Shown piece after piece: positions 46,462 to 54,867 of a stretch of DNA of 64,000 nt. The position numbers and the translations under genes were made by a program. The notes below the pieces were generated by a model. That model saw only the letters and a list, made by a program, of their open reading frames with translations, was not told the DNA's origin and did not search any database. The first letter of the stretch is position 1. Every line of letters starts with the position of its first letter. Origin of the DNA: Promethearchaeota archaeon (lineage in GTDB: Archaea; Asgardarchaeota; Lokiarchaeia; Sigyniarchaeales; SOKP01). The DNA lies in contig JAHPZJ010000017.1 of assembly GCA_019058245.1 (NCBI GenBank), positions 11,134 to 75,133 on the forward strand, read 5' to 3'.

Positions 46462-47394
46462 ATGCTTCGACATTTATTAAAAGTCTCTGATTTTTCAAAG
46501 AATGAGTGCGAGAAGGTTATTAATAAAGCAATAGAGCTTAAGAAAAATCCTAAGAAATTTAATTCAATTTTAGAAGGTGAAACACTTTTGATGTTTTTTG
46601 AAAAACCCTCTTTAAGAACACGAATTTCATTTGAAACAGGAATGCAACAATTAGGAGGGCATGCAATTTTTTATTCGATTAAAGACTCTCCTTTAGGTAA
46701 AAAAGAAAACCTTTCAGATACTGCTAAGGTTGCTTCTAGATTTGTAAATATTATTGCTGCTCGGGTTTTTAAACGACAAGATATTAGGGATCTTGCTAAA
46801 TATGCAGAAGTTCCTGTGATAAATATGTTGGATGATTTTGCACACCCATGTCAGATTTTAGGAGATTTTCAGACTATTAAAGAGAAAAAAAACAGTTTAA
46901 CTACCATGAAACTATCATATTTTGGTGATGCTCATAATAATGTTACTTATGATTTAATGCGAATTTGTGCAATGTTTGGATGGAGAATGGATGTTGCATG
47001 CCCTGATGTTCCAGAATATTCACCTGAACAAATAGTTTTAGATGAGGTTTCTGATTTATCCAAAGAAACTGGTGCAGAAGTACAAGTTATTCATAATGCC
47101 ACAAATGCAGCTCAAGATTCTAGTGTAATATATACTGATAGTTGGATGAGCTATGGGATACCTCAAGAGCAGGAAGAAGAACGGAAAAAGGCTTTTATGC
47201 CTTTTCAAGTTACCCCTTCAATTATGAAAGTTGCAAAACCAGATGTGGTCTTTATGAATTGTTTGCCAGCAATGAGAGGATATGAACAAACAGCTGATGT
47301 AATTGATGGTCCTCAATCAATTGTTTTTGATCAAGCAGAAAATAGATTGCATATTCAAAAAGCAATTATGTTGTTTTTAAGAGAAAAATTTTAA
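46462..47394 (+). CDS. Ornithine carbamoyltransferase family protein with altered substrate motifs
   Basis: A 310-residue aspartate/ornithine carbamoyltransferase-fold protein. The carbamoyl-phosphate site is conserved: KPSLRTRISFE near residue 53 and DDFAHPCQILGDF near residue 130. The amino-acid side differs from classic OTC: the DxxxSMG loop is TDSWMSYGIPQE, and HCLP is NCLPAMRG. With carbamate kinase next to it and ornithine aminotransferase beyond, it probably works in the degradative direction, phosphorolysing citrulline (or a related ureido compound) to carbamoyl phosphate. No arginine deiminase is in the window. A putrescine or other ureido specificity cannot be excluded. Confidence 0.82.
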   Translation: MLRHLLKVSDFSKNECEKVINKAIELKKNPKKFNSILEGETLLMFFEKPSLRTRISFETGMQQLGGHAIFYSIKDSPLGKKENLSDTAKVASRFVNIIAARVFKRQDIRDLAKYAEVPVINMLDDFAHPCQILGDFQTIKEKKNSLTTMKLSYFGDAHNNVTYDLMRICAMFGWRMDVACPDVPEYSPEQIVLDEVSDLSKETGAEVQVIHNATNAAQDSSVIYTDSWMSYGIPQEQEEERKKAFMPFQVTPSIMKVAKPDVVFMNCLPAMRGYEQTADVIDGPQSIVFDQAENRLHIQKAIMLFLREKF

Positions 47395-47458
47395 ATATTA
47401 AGTTATCTATTAATATTTTTTCTAAAAGTCTTGATATCTTGATTTTAGAGGTTGGAAT

Positions 47459-48370
47459 TTGAAAACATTAATCGTAGCACTTGGAGGGAATGCCTTAATA
47501 AAATTTGGAGAAGAAGGTACCACAGAAGAACAATTTCGGAATTTAAGAGTTCCAATTAGTCAAATTGCGAAACTCGCAAGAGACTATAACATTATTATTA
47601 CACATGGTAATGGCCCACAAGTAGGAAATCTCTTATTACAGCAGGAAGCAACAGCATTCATCTCAAAAAGTCCTTTACAAATATTAGTAGCAGAAACTCA
47701 AGGTCAAATTGGATTTATGATTGAAAGTACTTTAGATGAAGAGCTTATGAAAATTGGGTTGGATCAAGAAAAACTCTTCCTTACTGTTTTAACTTATGTA
47801 GAAGTTGATCCTGAGGATCCTGCTTTTAAAAACCCTACAAAACCCGTTGGACCTGCTTATCCTGTACGTACAAAATTAGGTCAAATCAAAACAGCTAAGG
47901 GGTGGCGACGTGTAGTTCCTTCTCCTGAACCGATAAAAATTTACCAATGGCGTGAAATTAAAAAACTTATGGAGCTTGGAAGTTGGATCGTAATTGCCTG
48001 TGGAGGAGGAGGTATTCCTGTCATAAAAGAAGGGAATAATTTATATGGAGTCGAAGCTGTTATTGATAAGGATCTTGCTAGTGCAAAATTAGGAGAACAA
48101 ATTAAAGCAGATATTTTATTAATCGCAACTGATGTTGAGAAGGTTGCTTTAAATTATGGAAAATATAATGAAAAATTATTAGAAAAACTTTCTGTGTCAG
48201 AAGCAGAAGAATATCTTAAAGAAGGTCAATTTCCTGCAGGAAGTATGGGTCCAAAAGTAAAAGCAATAATTAATTTCTTAAAGTCTGGAGGAAAACAAGC
48301 AATGATCACATCTATTGATAAAATAAAACAAGCTCTCAATCTTAAAGCAGGAACTCACTTTTTTTATTAA
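47459..48370 (+). CDS. arcC: Carbamate kinase
   Basis: A 303-residue enzyme of the amino-acid kinase family that makes ATP from carbamoyl phosphate and ADP (or the reverse). Motifs: VALGGNALI at the N-terminus, HGNGPQVGN near residue 47, IACGGGGIPV near 180, VEAVIDKDLASAKLG near 200 and PAGSMGPKVKA near 260. The start is TTG 47459, which lies 5-6 nt after AGAGGT. It follows the carbamoyltransferase by 64 bp. This pairing is the ATP-generating end of arginine/citrulline, agmatine or allantoin fermentation. Confidence 0.95.
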   Translation: MKTLIVALGGNALIKFGEEGTTEEQFRNLRVPISQIAKLARDYNIIITHGNGPQVGNLLLQQEATAFISKSPLQILVAETQGQIGFMIESTLDEELMKIGLDQEKLFLTVLTYVEVDPEDPAFKNPTKPVGPAYPVRTKLGQIKTAKGWRRVVPSPEPIKIYQWREIKKLMELGSWIVIACGGGGIPVIKEGNNLYGVEAVIDKDLASAKLGEQIKADILLIATDVEKVALNYGKYNEKLLEKLSVSEAEEYLKEGQFPAGSMGPKVKAIINFLKSGGKQAMITSIDKIKQALNLKAGTHFFY

Positions 48371-48423
48371 AATAATTTAAAGGGATACAATAAAATAAAT
48401 GGAATTATCAATACTTTCTCTAA

Positions 48424-49695
48424 TTAAGAAATAAGTACTTTTTCAATAATTTCAAGAGCTAAATCAATTTCATTTTTTGTAATGACTAAAGGTGGAGCTA
48501 ATCTAATAATTGTTGAATGTGTATCTTTTGCTAAGATACCATTATCCTTTAATTGTTCGACAATTTGTCTAGCATCTTCTTCAAATTCAATTGCGATTAG
48601 TAATCCTTTTCCTCTAATTTCTTTAATAGGTATTTTAGTTCTTTTCTGAGAAATTTCATTTAATCTCTTTAAAAAGTAATCCCCCATCTCTTTAGCCCGT
48701 TCGGCAAGATTGTCCCGTAAATGAATATCTATAGATTTCATCCCAATTGCAGAAGCTAAAGGGTTTCCACCAAATGTGCTTCCATGAGTCCCTGGAGTTA
48801 TTACTTCTGGACCAATAATTTCTTTGGTACTTACACATGCAGATATTGGATAAACTCCACCACCAAGAGCTTTACCTAATAAGATCATATCTGGTTTCAC
48901 ATCCTCATGTTCACAAGCAAAAAATTTACCAGTTCGACAAAAACCAGTTTGAACTTCATCAGAAATTAACACTATATTATATTTTGTACAGATTTCTCTT
49001 ACTTTTTTTAAATATCCTTTGGGAGGAATCTTTACACCCGCTTCTCCTTGAATAGGTTCTACTAAGAAAGCAGCCACTTTTTCAGGACCAATTTCTAAGA
49101 TTGCCTTTTCCAATTCCTTCGCATCTCCATACGGAATAATATTAAATCCTGGGGTAAAGGGACCAAAGTATCCGTAATACCTTACTGCTGAAATGTCAGA
49201 ACTAAAACCCACAATAGTAACTGTTCTTCCATGAAAATTGTTTCTGCACACGATTATTCTTGCTTCATCTTTGGGGATTTTTTTTTTAATATAACCCCAA
49301 GCTCTTACTACTTTTATAGCAGTCGAAACAGCTTCTGTTCCTGTACTCATTGGAAGAGACATTATTCCACTATTATTTGGGTCATAAATGTGTGGTCCAA
49401 CAACATCTGCCAACATTTTAAGAAACGGTCCCATCATTGTGTTATGAAATGCCCGAGAAGTGAGAGTAACAATATCGGCTTGTTCTTTTAATGTCGCGAC
49501 AATTTCAGGATGACAATGACCCAAATTTTGACTTGAGTAGGCAGATAAACAATCTAAATATTTTTTACCTTCCGGATCATAAACCCAAACTCCTTCAGCC
49601 CGCGAAATTACTACTGGAATTGGATGATAATTATGTGCACCATATTCCAAATCCATTTTAATATAATCTTTTGAACTTGGCATTAAATATCCCAT
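48424..49695 (-). CDS. rocD: Ornithine--oxo-acid aminotransferase (class III)
   Basis: A 423-residue PLP enzyme. The N-terminal EYGAHNYHPIPVVISRAEG and YLDCLSAYSSQNLGHCHP are characteristic of ornithine delta-aminotransferase and distinguish it from acetylornithine aminotransferase. SDEVQTGFCRTG carries the PLP-contacting aspartate, and MILLGKALGGGVYP the PLP lysine. It transfers the delta-amino group of ornithine to 2-oxoglutarate, giving glutamate 5-semialdehyde and glutamate. It is convergent with carbamate kinase, and fits a route carbamoyl compound to ornithine to glutamate. Start ATG 49695. Confidence 0.9.
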   Translation of the reverse strand: MGYLMPSSKDYIKMDLEYGAHNYHPIPVVISRAEGVWVYDPEGKKYLDCLSAYSSQNLGHCHPEIVATLKEQADIVTLTSRAFHNTMMGPFLKMLADVVGPHIYDPNNSGIMSLPMSTGTEAVSTAIKVVRAWGYIKKKIPKDEARIIVCRNNFHGRTVTIVGFSSDISAVRYYGYFGPFTPGFNIIPYGDAKELEKAILEIGPEKVAAFLVEPIQGEAGVKIPPKGYLKKVREICTKYNIVLISDEVQTGFCRTGKFFACEHEDVKPDMILLGKALGGGVYPISACVSTKEIIGPEVITPGTHGSTFGGNPLASAIGMKSIDIHLRDNLAERAKEMGDYFLKRLNEISQKRTKIPIKEIRGKGLLIAIEFEEDARQIVEQLKDNGILAKDTHSTIIRLAPPLVITKNEIDLALEIIEKVLIS

Positions 49696-49890
49696 TTAAT
49701 TCTCTTAGTTAAGATTGACAATTAATAAATAGATAAATATTGAAAAATTTTAATTATTTTCCAAAAATTCAATGAGGGAATAATATGGGTAAATTAAAAT
49801 TATGTTAGTTATAATTACTTTAATTATTATCTCAGTAGCATATTCAAAATAAAAAAAATAGGAATAACAAATGTAAAAAAAACATAAAAA

Positions 49891-50193
49891 TTATTCTTGC
49901 ACTTGAATAATTTCTGTTGATTCTTTTTCTTCCCTAAGATCTAATAGTTTTAATATTTCAACACCAAAAATGTTTGATAAGATTTTATTCATCTCAGATC
50001 CTCCCATATAACCCTGACATCCTAAATGAAGTTTATGAAAATGTCCTCCTAATTTAGTCTCAACCTCTTTTATGAAATTAATAACTTTTTCTTCTAAAGA
50101 TTGGGATGGCGTATCATTTAATAAAAATACTACTTTAAATTCTCCATTTGTAAAGAGCCCTCCCGATAAATATCCATCTCTAAATTTAATCGA
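49891..50193 (-). pseudogene. Start-less frame, probable frameshifted C-terminal part of the RelA-like gene
   Basis: A 100-codon open frame on the minus strand reading SIKFRDGYLSGGLFTNGEFK then VVFLLNDTPSQSLEEKVINF and ending EIIQVQE. It has good coding character (strand-helix alternation resembling a small longin/roadblock-type sensory domain) but no ATG, GTG or TTG until about residue 61. It overlaps the end of the RelA-like gene by 64 bases in another frame. A single-base shift near 50165-50180 would join the two into one chain (..NRLNLEM to GYLSGGLF..). It could be a real frameshift, a sequence error, or a separate gene starting at ATT 50190, for which no ribosome-binding site is seen. 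Confidence 0.5.
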
Positions 50194-50678
50194 TTATAAA
50201 GTTTCAAATCTGGATCAAGTTGAATAATATATGTTTGATAATGCTCTGGATATTGATTTTCTATGATTTTTTTAAAAGCATCACCAGTACTACTAATACC
50301 AATTAGAAAAATATCTTTTATAGCTTGAATGACAGTATTCATCTCATTAACATTTGGTAAAATTATTCGAACTCCACATAAATCATTTATCTCCGCAATA
50401 GGATCTGTATATTTTACATCAGGACTAAATAATTTATTGGCAAAACTTGAAATTGTCTTTACCCTGTTTTGAATAATATGTTCTGAAGAACACCCTTGTA
50501 CTATGTTTTCAAGAATAGTATCTATAATCTTAGAGTACTCTTCATAGAGAGGGCGTAGTTCTTTATATCTGTTAATTTGTTCTTCATAAAACTTACGTTG
50601 TTCTATTTCCATAGTTACTTTTTCCCTCAAATTTATTATTTCTGATTTATTTTCTTGAATTTCTTCTCTTAGGATTAT
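50130..50678 (-). CDS. Partial RelA/SpoT-like domain protein
   Basis: An N-terminal coiled coil is followed by IQNRVKTISSFANKL and EINDLCGVRIILP, which resemble the RxKSxxSxxxK and D(L)xGVRI strands of (p)ppGpp synthetase domains. The second half of a synthetase (the EIQ/nucleotide region) is not found, so catalysis is doubtful. Common start choices are TTG 50630 or ATG 50612. The coiled-coil frame continues upstream (REEIQENKSEIINLREKV) to ATA 50678, which lies 6 nt after AGGTT; I give that as the start (182 residues). The frame ends early at 50130 and the next open frame (49891-50193) looks like its continuation. Possible nucleotide-signalling relic or sensor. Confidence 0.55.
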   Translation of the reverse strand: MILREEIQENKSEIINLREKVTMEIEQRKFYEEQINRYKELRPLYEEYSKIIDTILENIVQGCSSEHIIQNRVKTISSFANKLFSPDVKYTDPIAEINDLCGVRIILPNVNEMNTVIQAIKDIFLIGISSTGDAFKKIIENQYPEHYQTYIIQLDPDLKLYNRLNLEMDIYREGSLQMENLK

Positions 50679-50705
50679 TGATACAACCTATTATTTAAAA
50701 TTAAG

Positions 50706-50870
50706 TTAATGATATGTCATCTTCATTCCACAACATTCTGGAATTGGCTGGTATCCACATTCTTTGGAGCAACAACATAGTAAATATCCATCTTTTATCA
50801 TCATTGATTTATCGCAGCATTTAGGTACTTCTTTTTTCGAACCACAAATATTACAAATTAATTCTGGGAT
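50706..50870 (-). CDS. Small cysteine-rich zinc-ribbon protein, apparent ATC start
   Basis: The 54-residue translation (M)PELICNICGSKKEVPKCC..CCCSKECGYQPIPECCGMKM has paired CxxC and CC knuckles like small archaeal rubredoxin/zinc-ribbon proteins of the form CxxCG..PxCCGxxM. The frame contains no ATG, GTG or TTG ahead of the first CxxC; the first ATG is at residue 23, inside the domain. An ATC at 50870 lies 7 nt after GGTGG, an excellent ribosome-binding site, and gives a natural Met-Pro-Glu start. I therefore annotate an ATC start. It lies just upstream of the RelA-like gene on the same strand, with 27 bp between. It may bind zinc or iron; its role is unknown. Confidence 0.7.
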   Translation of the reverse strand: MPELICNICGSKKEVPKCCDKSMMIKDGYLLCCCSKECGYQPIPECCGMKMTYH

Positions 50871-51183
50871 TTTTTTACCACCATCTTTTATACATTCAAA
50901 TTAATCAAGAAAAATAGAAAACAAAAAAGCTTCTTTAATATATTATAAATCTTTTCCAGATGATTGTTTAAAAAAATAAATTAAAACAAAAAATTAGCTT
51001 TGAAAATATTAAATTTGAGGATTATATTAATTTTTTCTATTATCTCTTGTTTAAATATCTTTAAAATTTAATATTAAAAAAAAATAAAAAAGGAAATTAT
51101 GAAAAATATTCTTTCAAATAATGTGATAATTTTAATTAACAAATACAAGAATTAAGAAGAAAAAGATAAAAATAAAAATTATA
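50871..51183. other. Intergenic region before the coiled-coil orphan
   Basis: About 310 AT-rich bases separating two minus-strand genes, with A-runs at 51075-51095. A GGTGG ribosome-binding site for the zinc-ribbon gene is at 50878-50882. No other gene or structured element is apparent. Confidence 0.35.
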
Positions 51184-52764
51184 TTACCAAATAAGATTAC
51201 CAATAATGTTTTTAGCCATTTCAGCCTGTTTTTTATTCAATATCTTACGAATACGCAAATCATTAATTGCATCTTCAAGTCGATTGTCGAGATTTTTCAT
51301 TTCCATCAAATTATTTTTATCCCCTTGGGTTTCAACTAATTCAATCATTGCATTGTCTTTATTCATTAAGTCTCTTAATCTTTGTCTAAAGCTCGATTTA
51401 ATCTTAGTACTTACAATTTTTCCTTTGTCGATCAACACTGGTAATACGGGAGCTCTTTCAGTAGTTCGATTTGTATTAGGATCAACAAAATAAAATATGC
51501 ATATTGGAATTCCTACTATGATGTTCTTAGTCTTTAATTCAAGAGTATAATTATTTAAAAAATTCTGAACACTTGTCATTTCATTATCTACAATTGATGC
51601 GATATTATCTAAACAATTTTGCTTCTCATTTTTTATTCTCGCAATCACATCTTCAGCAGAACTTAAATCACTAGAAAGTTCACTATGTTTTGCTTCAATT
51701 TGCCTTTCTACCTCAGATTTTTTGCGTTCTAATTCTCTTATTTTTTGTTGTTTTGATTTTTCAAGATCACTAATTTCTTTTTGTACATTTCTCTTTAACT
51801 GATTAATTTCAGTTTGGTATCTAGAGATCGAATTTCCGAGATCTTGATACTTTAAATTGATGTCTTTTAAACCTTCTTCAACCAAAAATAGATCACGTTG
51901 ATTAATTGCATTTTTCATGCTATCGACACTCTGCTTGAGTCTACTGATATCATTGGTTAATTCCCCAGTTTTATCATTTATTTTATATTTACCAATCTTT
52001 ACGAGTTCTTCAGGAGTTCCCTCAATTTCACGTTCCATTTCTTGTTGTAATTCTTTATTGAGTATTGTGAGTTGTTTCTCTTCTTCACTTGTGTCTACAT
52101 TTGTATCTTTAATTTTATCAACCTCTTTACCTCCTTTTTCAATCCATTTATCGCATAGCTTTATAATGGCATCTCCATAAGTTTCAAGTAAATTAGCATC
52201 TTTTTGAGATACAAATTCTAAAATTTCTGGTACTATGTTTGTTTGATTCACACTTTTAACTATAGCTCCCCCTTCAAGAAGAAAATATGGCGTTGTATGA
52301 GCTCCTAAATCGTATTGATTTAGGAAAAAGTTTTGAAAATAACCAACCTCATTAGCATTAAATAATGCCTCTTGGATTACAGTTCCACGTTTGAAATTCT
52401 TCGTTTTTCTTAAATAGGTATTGTTATAAGATTGTAATGAATTTAAGAAAGAGCTGGGATCTGCTCCTTTTATGAGATTTTCTGGTCTTGGTGGCATTTG
52501 AACAAATTTCCCAACACTAAGTTTTTCTTGTTTATTCATAAGATAACTACAAACACAGGCTCTAGTATCACTCAGGGGAATTAATCGAACTGGCCAAAAA
52601 CCTGTCGAAATTTTTGCCAATCTCCCTAACTTTTGAAGTTTTTTGCCATATATACTAATACATTCAATCATACCCATTGCTAATTCATTTAATAAAGCAG
52701 CTTGACTTCGTGCAGGAGTAATTTCACCCATATTAATTAAATAAGGAATTACTTTATTAACCAT
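51184..52764 (-). CDS. Large coiled-coil protein of unknown family
   Basis: A 526-residue protein that I cannot assign. Residues 1-200 are globular (SDTRACVCSYLMNKQEKL, FVQMPPRPENLIKGADP, YFLLEGGAIVKSV). Residues 215-395 form a long, highly charged coiled coil (KSKQQKIRELERKKSEVERQ). Residues 400-526 return to a globular domain with a strand IIVGIPICIFYFVDP followed by KSSFRQRLRDLMNKDNAMIE and a helical end. No signal peptide or membrane helix is present. A head-coil-tail arrangement suggests an elongated oligomer, perhaps cytoskeletal or chromosome-associated, but that is only a shape argument. AT-rich gaps of at least 190 bp on both sides make it monocistronic. Confidence 0.7.
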   Translation of the reverse strand: MVNKVIPYLINMGEITPARSQAALLNELAMGMIECISIYGKKLQKLGRLAKISTGFWPVRLIPLSDTRACVCSYLMNKQEKLSVGKFVQMPPRPENLIKGADPSSFLNSLQSYNNTYLRKTKNFKRGTVIQEALFNANEVGYFQNFFLNQYDLGAHTTPYFLLEGGAIVKSVNQTNIVPEILEFVSQKDANLLETYGDAIIKLCDKWIEKGGKEVDKIKDTNVDTSEEEKQLTILNKELQQEMEREIEGTPEELVKIGKYKINDKTGELTNDISRLKQSVDSMKNAINQRDLFLVEEGLKDINLKYQDLGNSISRYQTEINQLKRNVQKEISDLEKSKQQKIRELERKKSEVERQIEAKHSELSSDLSSAEDVIARIKNEKQNCLDNIASIVDNEMTSVQNFLNNYTLELKTKNIIVGIPICIFYFVDPNTNRTTERAPVLPVLIDKGKIVSTKIKSSFRQRLRDLMNKDNAMIELVETQGDKNNLMEMKNLDNRLEDAINDLRIRKILNKKQAEMAKNIIGNLIW

Positions 52765-52951
52765 AAAATTTCACTTAAACTTTCTATATTATTTTTTAAT
52801 ATCAATAGAATAATTAAAGTTTTGGTTTTAAATCTATACAATTAGAAAAATAAAGAAAAAAAAGGAAGAATTTTATTGAAGATTTTATCGTATAATCTCC
52901 TCCCAAAGTTTTTGGATTAAAATCATTAGAACACAATTAGGTTTGTAGCTT

Positions 52952-53578
52952 CTAAGTTTTTGCAGCAAAAATATATCTTAGTTTATGAACATGTGCTCCA
53001 AGTTCACCATGTTTTTCTTTTTCTTCAATTATATCTGTATCAATTACACTAAATGCCTTAAAATGATCTAATAAATCTTTTTCTGTGAAGTAATGCGTTG
53101 GGCGGTAAGGTTTACTTTCAAAGGTATTTTCTTCTATCTTGGCGCCCTTTCCAAAACTCTCTTCTAACTCAGAAAAAACTGAGAAAAATACAAAACCATT
53201 ATCTTGAAGCTGGTTATAACATTTTGCTAAGAATATTGCTCGTTGATTTTCAACTAATAAATGAAGTACATTAAAGCAAAATATTGCATCATATTGCTCG
53301 TTGCTAAATGGCATATCTAATACAGAACCTAAGATCATTTTGGATTTTGAATCAAATTTTTTGGAGATCTTTATTGCTACTTCAGAAATTTCAATACCTG
53401 TTACTTCATAGTTGTTTGATGAAAAAAATTTAGTATGTCGTCCATAACCAGCACCAGGAATCAAAATTTTGTTGATATTATATTTTTTAAATAATTTAAG
53501 GGCATAAATTGCAGTTGTACTTGGCTTAGTTCCCCATATTTTTCCTTTATCCAAGAATCTACTATTCCAATATTCCAT
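52952..53578 (-). CDS. Class I SAM-dependent methyltransferase
   Basis: A 208-residue methyltransferase similar to the TehB/Methyltransf_25 type: opening MEYWNSRFLDKGKIWGTKPS, SAM motif ILIPGAGYGRHTKFF (an IPGxGxG variant), acidic motif VTGIEISEVAI, and a FCFNVLHLL post-motif. Relatives act on thiols, metalloids (tellurite) or small molecules; the substrate here is unknown. Start ATG 53578 without a Shine-Dalgarno. It is divergent from the NAD-kinase-like gene. Confidence 0.85.
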   Translation of the reverse strand: MEYWNSRFLDKGKIWGTKPSTTAIYALKLFKKYNINKILIPGAGYGRHTKFFSSNNYEVTGIEISEVAIKISKKFDSKSKMILGSVLDMPFSNEQYDAIFCFNVLHLLVENQRAIFLAKCYNQLQDNGFVFFSVFSELEESFGKGAKIEENTFESKPYRPTHYFTEKDLLDHFKAFSVIDTDIIEEKEKHGELGAHVHKLRYIFAAKT

Positions 53579-53697
53579 AGGCGCTTAAGAGTAATTTGAC
53601 TAGAAGATAATATTATTCAGAAAAAAAATATATTAATAAATATTAAAATTTCTTTTTTATTGATTCAATGTTAGATTATTAGGAATGTCGTCAAAAA

Positions 53698-54822
53698 TTG
53701 CAAAATAAAGATAAATATATAAAAAGAATAGGTTTAATTGTAAATCCCATCGCAGGAATGGGAGGAAGCGTAGGACTTAAAGGAACAGATGGAAACATAT
53801 TTAGAAAAGCTGAAAAAATGGGTGCTATGCCTGTAACCCAGATTAGAGCAAATGAATTATTAGTGAATTTAAAAAATAAGGAAAGGATGACACTATTAGT
53901 GGCACCAGGTACAATGGGAGCTGAAATTGTTAGAAATCTTGGTATAAAATTTGAAATTATTGGCGAAATTGGTACTGAAACAACAGCTGCAGATACTAAA
54001 AGAATTGCGAAGCGAATGCTAGAAGAAAATATTGATCTTTTAATATTTTGTGGCGGAGATGGAACAGCACGGGACATTTTCGATTCAATTGGATTGGAAA
54101 AGCCTGTTGTTGCTCTACCTGCTGGAGTAAAAATGTTTAGTTCTGTTTTTGCTATAAATCCTAGAGCTGCGGCAGAGATAGTTGATAAATTTATCGAAGA
54201 AGCTATAGAAACCCAAGAAAAGGAGGTTCTTGATATTGATGAAGATCTAGTTCGTCAAGATATCTTACAAGCAAAATTATACGGATATTTGAAAGTACCA
54301 AAAATCTTAGGTTTAATACAAGCGGGAAAAGTCAGTTCTGGGATGGGGAGAACGATTGAAGAAAATAAACAAGAAATTGCTCAGTTCATAATCGAGAATA
54401 TGGAAAATGATATTTTATATTTACTTGGACCAGGTACTACGATAAAGACAATTACAGACAATCTTCAATTACCTAAAACTCTTCTTGGAATAGATGCTGT
54501 ATATAATAAAAAATCTATTGGATTAGATTTAAATGAGAAAAACATTCTTGAATTATTAAATCATTATAAAAAGGTAATAATCATTATTTCCCCCATTGGG
54601 GGTCAGGGTTTTCTTTTCGGACGTGGAAATAAGCAAATTACGCCTAAAATTCTAAAAATAATTGGAAAAGAGAATATTAGAGTCATATCAACTGTAGAGA
54701 AAATCAGACAGTTAGATTGTCTAAGAGTTGATACAGGAGATATTGAGATTGATAGGATGTTAATAGGTTTTACTAAAGTTATTACAGGCTATAAAGAAGA
54801 ACTTATAATTAAAGTAGAATAA
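53698..54822 (+). CDS. ATP-NAD kinase-like protein
   Basis: A 374-residue member of the archaeal/AcoX-type NAD kinase-like family. The N-terminus IGLIVNPIAGMGGSVGLKGTDG and the nucleotide motif FCGGDGTARDI (near residue 120), followed by PVVALPAGVKMFSSVFA, are the diacylglycerol/NAD kinase-superfamily ATP site. The C-terminal domain has YLLGPGTTIKTI and IGGQGFLFGRGNKQI. True NAD kinases make NADP; members of this longer subgroup are often found next to catabolic genes and their substrate is less certain. The only usable start is TTG 53698, 12 nt after AGGAA. It is followed by an aminotransferase 45 bp downstream. Confidence 0.82.
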   Translation: MQNKDKYIKRIGLIVNPIAGMGGSVGLKGTDGNIFRKAEKMGAMPVTQIRANELLVNLKNKERMTLLVAPGTMGAEIVRNLGIKFEIIGEIGTETTAADTKRIAKRMLEENIDLLIFCGGDGTARDIFDSIGLEKPVVALPAGVKMFSSVFAINPRAAAEIVDKFIEEAIETQEKEVLDIDEDLVRQDILQAKLYGYLKVPKILGLIQAGKVSSGMGRTIEENKQEIAQFIIENMENDILYLLGPGTTIKTITDNLQLPKTLLGIDAVYNKKSIGLDLNEKNILELLNHYKKVIIIISPIGGQGFLFGRGNKQITPKILKIIGKENIRVISTVEKIRQLDCLRVDTGDIEIDRMLIGFTKVITGYKEELIIKVE

Positions 54823-54867
54823 TTAATTTAAATTTAAAATTATTTAATTTTTTTTAGTGTCAGAATT

